Origin: Treponema sp. UBA1793
GTDB lineage: Bacteria > Spirochaetota > Spirochaetia > Treponematales > Treponemataceae
Assembly: GCA_002314445.1 (NCBI GenBank)
Contig: DCFX01000005.1
Span: 3,903-23,517 of the forward strand
Reading direction: 5' to 3'
Length of the DNA: 19,615 nt
Both the position numbers and the translations under genes were made by a program. Positions 15,264 to 19,615 of this stretch are shown piece after piece. The notes beneath the pieces were generated by a model, which had not been told where the DNA came from, did not search any database, and was given only the letters and a program-made list of their open reading frames with translations. Within the stretch, counting starts at the first letter, position 1. Each line of letters opens with the position of its first letter.

Positions 15264-15347
15264 TTGTGTTCCCCTGATACTATTCTATACTATAAACACT
15301 ATGTCGATTAAGTCATAAAATAGTATAAACGCACTGACTACTATAAT
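15264..15347 (+). promoter_or_regulatory. Promoter and candidate operator array of the GH43-GH39 unit
   Basis: TTGTGT (15264-15269), 16 bases, then TATACT (15286-15291) form a plausible promoter, giving a leader of about 60 bases. The -10 box is part of TATACTAT (15286-15293), which faces its exact complement ATAGTATA (15320-15327) across 26 bases. ACTAT pentamers recur at 15279, 15289, 15298 and 15340 and in reverse at 15320, spaced about one or two helical turns. A repressor binding both arms would cover the promoter. The regulator gene is not in the window. Confidence 0.4.
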
Positions 15348-15361
15348 ATCCTGGAGGAATA

Positions 15362-16792
15362 ATGCCGTATACGGTTTATGCATATACAAAAAAGAATGCA
15401 ACAGAAACAGGTGCTGCCATGCATTTGTCACTTCGGACACCGGAAGGTACTTTTATTAAGTTAAACAACGGATTTGCAATCCTTTCTCCCAAATGTTCAT
15501 TTACCGAAGGCGGAATGGATGGGCAGACAAAAGGAATGCGGAATCCGGTACTCTTCAGAGAGGCTGATGGAACATTCGGCATAACGGCAGAACGCTGCAA
15601 TATTGTAAATGGACATGCAGAGCCGGAAAATGTCTCTGCGGACACGGTACTGTATTTTACGTCGCCCGATCTTATTACCTATACAGAGAAAGGTTTACAG
15701 ACTAAACAAACAGCGCCGCATGATATTGTCCGTGAAAGTATCCCTGCATGGGATTCCGAACCTGCAGGCTCCCTGGTACTTTCAGATGAGGAAGCAGAGA
15801 AACTGCTTATTCACTTTACATATCCTTCTGAAAAACCTGTAAAAATTTTTCCCTTCCCGTTTATGCCCTGCCGCGGCGATCCGATGGCGATTAAGGACTC
15901 TGGAAGGTATCTGTTTATGGCCACAGATGATGAGAATTCACAGAATTCCTTAAAAATACGTGAGGTACATGCGCTTGAAGATATTCCTTCTGCACAGGAT
16001 CACGTTCTCCTGCAGGCACACCCCGAAGGTGACCTTTCCGGATGTCTCTGGGCTCCCGAACTGCACCGGGTAAACGGAAAACTCTGCATTTTTTTTGCAG
16101 CAGGAAGTCCCTATTGGTATACGGTACAATCACGCATTATGATACTCACCGGAACAGACCCCCTGAATCCCGAACATTGGACGGCTCCTCGCCGTATTAT
16201 AAGACACGACGGAACTCCTCTTGCCCCTGAAAATACTATTACGCTCGACATGACAGTCATACATGCGCAGGACTGCGATTATGTCGTGTGGTCCCAGCGG
16301 TACATTCTTATTAACCCCGTCAGATGCGGAACGGCTGACCTGTTTATTGCAAGGCTTAACGCTGAAGAACCGTGGAAACTGGCATCTGATCCGGTGCTGC
16401 TTTCCCGTCCCGAATACGGCTGGGAAAGAATACATAGTCCGGTCAATGAAGGACCGTTTGCACTTATTAAAAACGGTACAATTTTCCTCACCTATTCGGC
16501 AGCACTTATTGACGCAACATACTGCCTCGGCATGCTTACTGCACAGAATGGAAGCGATCTGACGGTTCCTCAAAACTGGAAAAAAAGTAATTATCCGGTG
16601 CTTCACCGTCTGAGCCATCCGGACCAAATCGGTACAGGCCATAATTCTTTTGTGGAAGCGGAAAACGGAAAGGACTACATCCTGTATCATGCACTTGCAA
16701 TGGAAAATTATCGTGCCGATTCTGCCGATGGCCGTCGTTATCCGGCAGTACGGGAAGTTATCTGGGATTCCTGCGGATTTCCGCATTTTTAA
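15362..16792 (+). CDS. GH43-type glycoside hydrolase (putative arabinofuranosidase/xylosidase)
   Basis: 476 residues, no signal peptide, so cytoplasmic. The five-bladed propeller part spans about 165-476: RGDPMAI (catalytic-base D173), LWAPELH at 229-235, TLDMTVIH (D296, the pKa-tuning Asp), NEGPF (general-acid E363) and GTGHNSF (425-430 region, H427), all typical of GH43 family enzymes. The first about 160 residues are an extra region with the GMRNPVLFREADGTFGI stretch, itself blade-like. Likely substrate: arabinosyl or xylosyl side chains or short oligosaccharides; not assigned further. GGAGG 5 bases before ATG. It is the first gene of a two-gene unit with the GH39 gene, and the upstream region carries operator-like dyads. 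Confidence 0.83.
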   Translation: MPYTVYAYTKKNATETGAAMHLSLRTPEGTFIKLNNGFAILSPKCSFTEGGMDGQTKGMRNPVLFREADGTFGITAERCNIVNGHAEPENVSADTVLYFTSPDLITYTEKGLQTKQTAPHDIVRESIPAWDSEPAGSLVLSDEEAEKLLIHFTYPSEKPVKIFPFPFMPCRGDPMAIKDSGRYLFMATDDENSQNSLKIREVHALEDIPSAQDHVLLQAHPEGDLSGCLWAPELHRVNGKLCIFFAAGSPYWYTVQSRIMILTGTDPLNPEHWTAPRRIIRHDGTPLAPENTITLDMTVIHAQDCDYVVWSQRYILINPVRCGTADLFIARLNAEEPWKLASDPVLLSRPEYGWERIHSPVNEGPFALIKNGTIFLTYSAALIDATYCLGMLTAQNGSDLTVPQNWKKSNYPVLHRLSHPDQIGTGHNSFVEAENGKDYILYHALAMENYRADSADGRRYPAVREVIWDSCGFPHF

Positions 16793-16816
16793 ATTGATCT
16801 TCCTGAATCAATACCC

Positions 16817-16842
16817 CGGACAGGCTGTAAAACGGATGTCCG
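16817..16842 (+). other. Intercistronic hairpin 1 between GH43 and GH39 genes
   Basis: CGGACA (16817-16822) pairs with TGTCCG (16837-16842) around 14 bases. It begins 24 bases after the GH43 stop and precedes a stronger hairpin. It has no T tract. Probably an mRNA processing or stabilising structure. Confidence 0.35.
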
Positions 16843-16859
16843 TATAATCAACAGCATCG

Positions 16860-16889
16860 GCACAGAGGGCAGGATACGCCCCTCTGTGC
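16860..16889 (+). other. Strong intercistronic hairpin 2 (attenuator or mRNA stabiliser)
   Basis: GCACAGAGGG (16860-16869) and CCCTCTGTGC (16880-16889) form a perfect 10-bp stem around a 10-base loop. The downstream sequence is TCGAATAGCAGGAG, not a T run, so a classical terminator is unlikely. It lies 9 bases before the AGGAG (16899-16903) of the GH39 gene and may set the relative expression of the two hydrolases. Confidence 0.6.
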
Positions 16890-16914
16890 TCGAATAGCAG
16901 GAGCAACTATTTTT

Positions 16915-18438
16915 ATGACAAAAAACAAAGTATACGAAATACAGGAAAATACGGCGGTTCCATTTCACAACAATGCTTTCTTCTGCATAGGAACGGGAAG
17001 GATGGGACTTGCGCTGCAGAAACAATATTATGAACAGCTTGAGCTCGTCCAGAAAGAAATAGGATTTTCACACATTCGCGGACATGGACTTTTCTGTGAT
17101 GACCTTGCAATTTATCACGAGTTTGAGCGCAACGGCCAAAAAGAAACTGAATATAATTTTACCTATCTTGATATGGTTATGGACAGCTATCGAAAATTGA
17201 ATTTGAAACCATTCCTTGAACTCGGTTTTATGCCCCGTGAACTTGCCTCCGGCGAGCAGACAGTGTTTTACTGGAAGGGTAATGTAACTCCGCCATCCGA
17301 CTATCATACATGGACAGCACTCGTGCAGGCAACACTCCGGCACCTCATCTCCAGATACGGGGAAGAGGAGGTTGTATCCTGGCCTGTTGAAGTATGGAAT
17401 GAACCGAATCTAGAAGGTTTCTGGAAAGATGCAGATATGAAAGAATACTTTCACTTATATGATGTAACTTCCCGGTCAGTCAAAGAGATCAGCAGCTCGT
17501 TCCGTGTTGGCGGTCCGGCTGTCTGCGGAGGAACCGATAAAGAATGGATAACGGCATTCCTCGATTACATCCGGGAAAATCATGTACCGCTTGATTTTGT
17601 AACCCGTCACCACTATACAACGGCTTTCCCTCAAGAAGAGGGGCACTATGGATACGCAGCATTGCATGCCCAGGATCAGGCTTTAGCACAGCTGGAACCG
17701 ACCAGACATATTGTTGACAGCTTTCCGGAATTCCGCGGGATGGAAATTCACGTTACGGAATTTAATACGTCTTATATCCCGAATTGTCCTCTTCATGATA
17801 CAAACTTGAATGCAGCCTACATTGCATACCTTATTTCACGACTTGGAGATAGTCATGCATCCTATTCATACTGGACATTCGGGGATATCTTTGAAGAAAA
17901 AGGAGTTCCTTTTACACCGTTTCACGGAGGGTTTGGTCTTGTTGCAAACGGACTTATCCCTAAACCAACGTTCTGGACATTTTCATTTTTTAAGAGGCTT
18001 GAGGGGATCTGTGTCCATCGGTCTGACGAATCGGTTATTATGCTCAGGAAAAACAAGTCATATTGTGGAGTTGTCTGGAATCTCGACTGTAACAGATCAG
18101 GTTCAACTCTGGACATATCATTTACCCTTCCGGTCTCTGAAAACGAACTGTGCCTTGTACTACAGCTTGTTGATGAAACATGCTGCAATCCCCTTAAAAT
18201 CTGGCATGACATCGGCGAACCTGCTAATCCAACAGAAGCGCAGAATAAGCTTCTGCAAGATGCATCGCATCCGTATATTACCTCTGCACGTATTGCTGCA
18301 AAAGATAAAACCGCTGTTGTTCAGCTGAAACTGTCTGAAAATGCAGTCTGCTACTTTGAACTGAATTCTGCACCCATTAAAAGCGACAGAGGATATTCAT
18401 ATGAAAAGGTGCTGAAAACAGGAACAGCTCCGCAGTAA
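16915..18438 (+). CDS. GH39-type beta-xylosidase
   Basis: 507 residues without signal peptide. The (beta/alpha)8 barrel holds the acid/base motif VEVWNEPNLEGFW with E163 and the nucleophile motif IHVTEFNTSY with E282, as in family 39 1,4-beta-xylosidases; YNFTYLDMVMDSYRKLNLKPF is a typical early-barrel strand/helix. The C-terminal about 110 residues form the beta-rich accessory domain. It would release xylose from xylo-oligosaccharides inside the cell. The Shine-Dalgarno AGGAG is 11 bases from ATG, unusually far. Its neighbour is the GH43 gene 122 bases upstream. Family assignment is good, exact sugar specificity less so (alpha-iduronidases share the family). Confidence 0.9.
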   Translation: MTKNKVYEIQENTAVPFHNNAFFCIGTGRMGLALQKQYYEQLELVQKEIGFSHIRGHGLFCDDLAIYHEFERNGQKETEYNFTYLDMVMDSYRKLNLKPFLELGFMPRELASGEQTVFYWKGNVTPPSDYHTWTALVQATLRHLISRYGEEEVVSWPVEVWNEPNLEGFWKDADMKEYFHLYDVTSRSVKEISSSFRVGGPAVCGGTDKEWITAFLDYIRENHVPLDFVTRHHYTTAFPQEEGHYGYAALHAQDQALAQLEPTRHIVDSFPEFRGMEIHVTEFNTSYIPNCPLHDTNLNAAYIAYLISRLGDSHASYSYWTFGDIFEEKGVPFTPFHGGFGLVANGLIPKPTFWTFSFFKRLEGICVHRSDESVIMLRKNKSYCGVVWNLDCNRSGSTLDISFTLPVSENELCLVLQLVDETCCNPLKIWHDIGEPANPTEAQNKLLQDASHPYITSARIAAKDKTAVVQLKLSENAVCYFELNSAPIKSDRGYSYEKVLKTGTAPQ

Positions 18439-18538
18439 TATGCGCGTGTTCTGATATATTTTATCTGCAGATTTTAAGCTTTGATTGCTTCTCTTGCATA
18501 TAAAACAAAAACTAATCCCACCACCGCAGGAACCGCAT

Positions 18539-18567
18539 GCACTGTGTACGGTCATAAGGCATAGTGC
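18539..18567 (+). terminator. Candidate terminator of the GH39 gene
   Basis: GCACTGTG (18539-18546) pairs with CATAGTGC (18560-18567) with one G-U wobble and a 13-base loop, followed by TTTGTACGTC. The T run is short, so confidence is modest. It lies about 100 bases after the GH39 stop and just before the end of the convergent TOPRIM-like gene. Confidence 0.3.
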
Positions 18568-18575
18568 TTTGTACG

Positions 18576-19274
18576 TCAACGTATCTGAATTCCGAAAAGC
18601 AGATGTATGTTACTGTATCTGTTCAGGGAGTTTGTACCATGCTTTATGAATTCCCATGTTGCTTTGTAATCGCCGGGTACAGCAAATGTCTTGTCTGCAA
18701 TGAATGAAAGAAATCCCTGCAGGTCTTCTGCGTAGCGGTCATCAAAAGCGTTTGAAAGATTTTCTTTTTCCAGATCTGTAAGGTCTTCTATTTTGTTGTG
18801 CAGAACATGTTCGAGCGTACGGGAGAGATAATAGACTTCATACGGAATATTTGCCAGCACTTTCATACTGCATAAGTTACGGAGTATTGCAGCTTTTGTT
18901 TCATTTCGCATCCGGATTCCGTTTGCATTTGGTGCAAGTATTTCTGATTCAGTGTAGATAAGTTTTTTTCCTGAGACCTGTTGTACGATATATGAATCGG
19001 GAACGAAGGTTCCATCTGTGTCTGCTAAATGAATTATTTTTTGTATATCTCCCAATCCTATTTTTTCAATACGGCAGAATAACTTCACCTGTTCAAATAA
19101 TTTTCCTTTTATTTCCCCCGGATTGGGAAAGTTCTGAATGGTAATATCGCAGTGCATGACGGCAACATGTACGTCATATGTTTCAAAAAAGGTATCGAGA
19201 ATACTTTCAAATGAAACTTCATCAGATGTACCTTCTACGATAAAGAGCAGGACTTTCTTTTTATTTTTTGGCAT
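18576..19274 (-). CDS. TOPRIM-like protein (RloB/OLD-TOPRIM-like), partner of an ATPase
   Basis: About 232 residues from ATG 19274. The start is chosen because the protein then opens KKKVLLFIVEGTSDEVSF, where E14 is the catalytic glutamate of TOPRIM-type folds; a GGC-rich ribosome site lies just before. The acidic pair is D85-x-D87 (IIHLADTDG). A later SRTLEHVLHNK segment resembles the E-rich helix of RloB/AbiLii-like proteins. TOPRIM domains of this kind act as nucleases or effectors when joined or paired with AAA/ABC ATPases (OLD, Gabija, PARIS, AbiL). The gene overlaps the end of the upstream ATPase gene by 14 bases, indicating coupled translation. Family placement is by motif only; nuclease activity is not shown. 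Confidence 0.7.
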   Translation of the reverse strand: MPKNKKKVLLFIVEGTSDEVSFESILDTFFETYDVHVAVMHCDITIQNFPNPGEIKGKLFEQVKLFCRIEKIGLGDIQKIIHLADTDGTFVPDSYIVQQVSGKKLIYTESEILAPNANGIRMRNETKAAILRNLCSMKVLANIPYEVYYLSRTLEHVLHNKIEDLTDLEKENLSNAFDDRYAEDLQGFLSFIADKTFAVPGDYKATWEFIKHGTNSLNRYSNIHLLFGIQIR

Positions 19275-19615
19275 TCTCGCCTGCCTTGCGGAGTGTCCGT
19301 CGTATAGCAGCTGTCTTTGCCTGTAGTGCAAGTTCTTCGTCCTGCCCGCCGAGATTAAGCGCACGTATGTAACAGTCCCGGAGGTTATTTGTTGGGCGTA
19401 CGTTCTTCAGCCGGATGTAGCGGTTTTCGGGGTTTGTCGTTGTAAAGATGACGTTGTTTTTGTTGAGCACTTCAAGCGGCCGCAGGTTGTGGGAAGTGAA
19501 AATAAGCTGTCCTTTACCTGTTTCTTCTATGACATGAATCAGTTCACCCAGAAGTATTTCGAAAATACCTGCATCAAGTTCGTCAATGGCGACAAGAACA
19601 GATGGATTGTTGTAC
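19261..19615 (-). CDS. AAA/ABC-type ATPase, C-terminal fragment (continues past window edge)
   Basis: The reading frame is open from base 19615 to the TAA at 19263-19261, about 117 codons. It contains a Walker B-like strand ending VLVAIDELDAG, a helix IFEILLGELIHVIEETGKG, and the sensor/H-loop FTSHNLRPLEVL. This order is typical of the C-terminal part of AAA_15/AAA_21 (OLD-like, SMC-related) ATPases. The basic tail ends RRTLRKAGENAKK. The N-terminus with Walker A lies beyond the window. It is translationally coupled to the TOPRIM-like gene (14-base overlap) and probably forms a complex with its product. Confidence 0.82.
   Translation of the reverse strand, partial: YNNPSVLVAIDELDAGIFEILLGELIHVIEETGKGQLIFTSHNLRPLEVLNKNNVIFTTTNPENRYIRLKNVRPTNNLRDCYIRALNLGGQDEELALQAKTAAIRRTLRKAGENAKK

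Noticed and set aside
16130..16786. 218-codon minus-strand frame inside the GH43 gene
   Set aside because: Antisense shadow of a gene with clear GH43 catalytic motifs and a good ribosome site.
18521..18535. ACCGCAGGAAC shared with the MCP terminator stem at 12747-12757
   Set aside because: The second site has no pairing arm CCTGCGGT nearby, so the match looks fortuitous.

Overview
The window looks like a piece of a host-associated spirochaete chromosome, most likely a gut or rumen Treponema. This is an inference from several soft signs: a secreted PAP2 phosphatase with a treponeme-style signal peptide, a double-Cache chemoreceptor, a membrane GGDEF enzyme, moderate GC content and a cytoplasmic xylan-oligosaccharide module. 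No rRNA, tRNA or CRISPR array is visible. Genes are packed tightly and no gene-free stretch exceeds 300 bases. The longest gaps are 10330-10591, 15143-15361 and 6442-6648.

Layout. Bases 1-57 hold the 3' half of a structured repeat that abuts a PAP2-family phosphatase gene (58-921, minus). Next come a membrane-anchored XRE regulator (minus) divergent from a GNAT-YoaP acetyltransferase (plus), then a minus-strand pair: a DUF1284 protein and a homocysteine S-methyltransferase-family enzyme. A 37-codon relic of a pyridoxamine-phosphate-oxidase-like gene lies just upstream of the pair. A second GNAT gene converges on, and overlaps, a diguanylate cyclase gene, followed by a DinB-fold protein.

The middle (6649-10329) is a compact catabolic module: a LysR regulator divergent from an APC-type permease and an enolase-superfamily sugar-acid dehydratase-like enzyme. 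A second, more complete copy of the structured repeat (about 10340-10466) follows it. Then come a large methyl-accepting chemotaxis protein and a convergent short UvrA-like (UvrA2) protein sharing a bidirectional terminator.

The right part (15362-18438) is a two-gene glycoside hydrolase unit: a cytoplasmic GH43-type enzyme and a GH39-type beta-xylosidase, with a dyad-rich promoter in front and two hairpins between the genes. They probably trim imported xylo- or arabinoxylo-oligosaccharides. At the right edge, on the minus strand, the C-terminal end of an AAA/ABC-type ATPase overlaps a TOPRIM-like gene, an arrangement like that of split OLD, AbiL or PARIS-type phage-defence modules.

Most unusual points: two copies of a dispersed hairpin element with a compensatory base change, possibly an IS200/IS605-tnpB or REP-type relic; the ATPase-TOPRIM pair; two genes (XRE and uvrA2) that look leaderless; and a candidate operator array before the GH43 gene.
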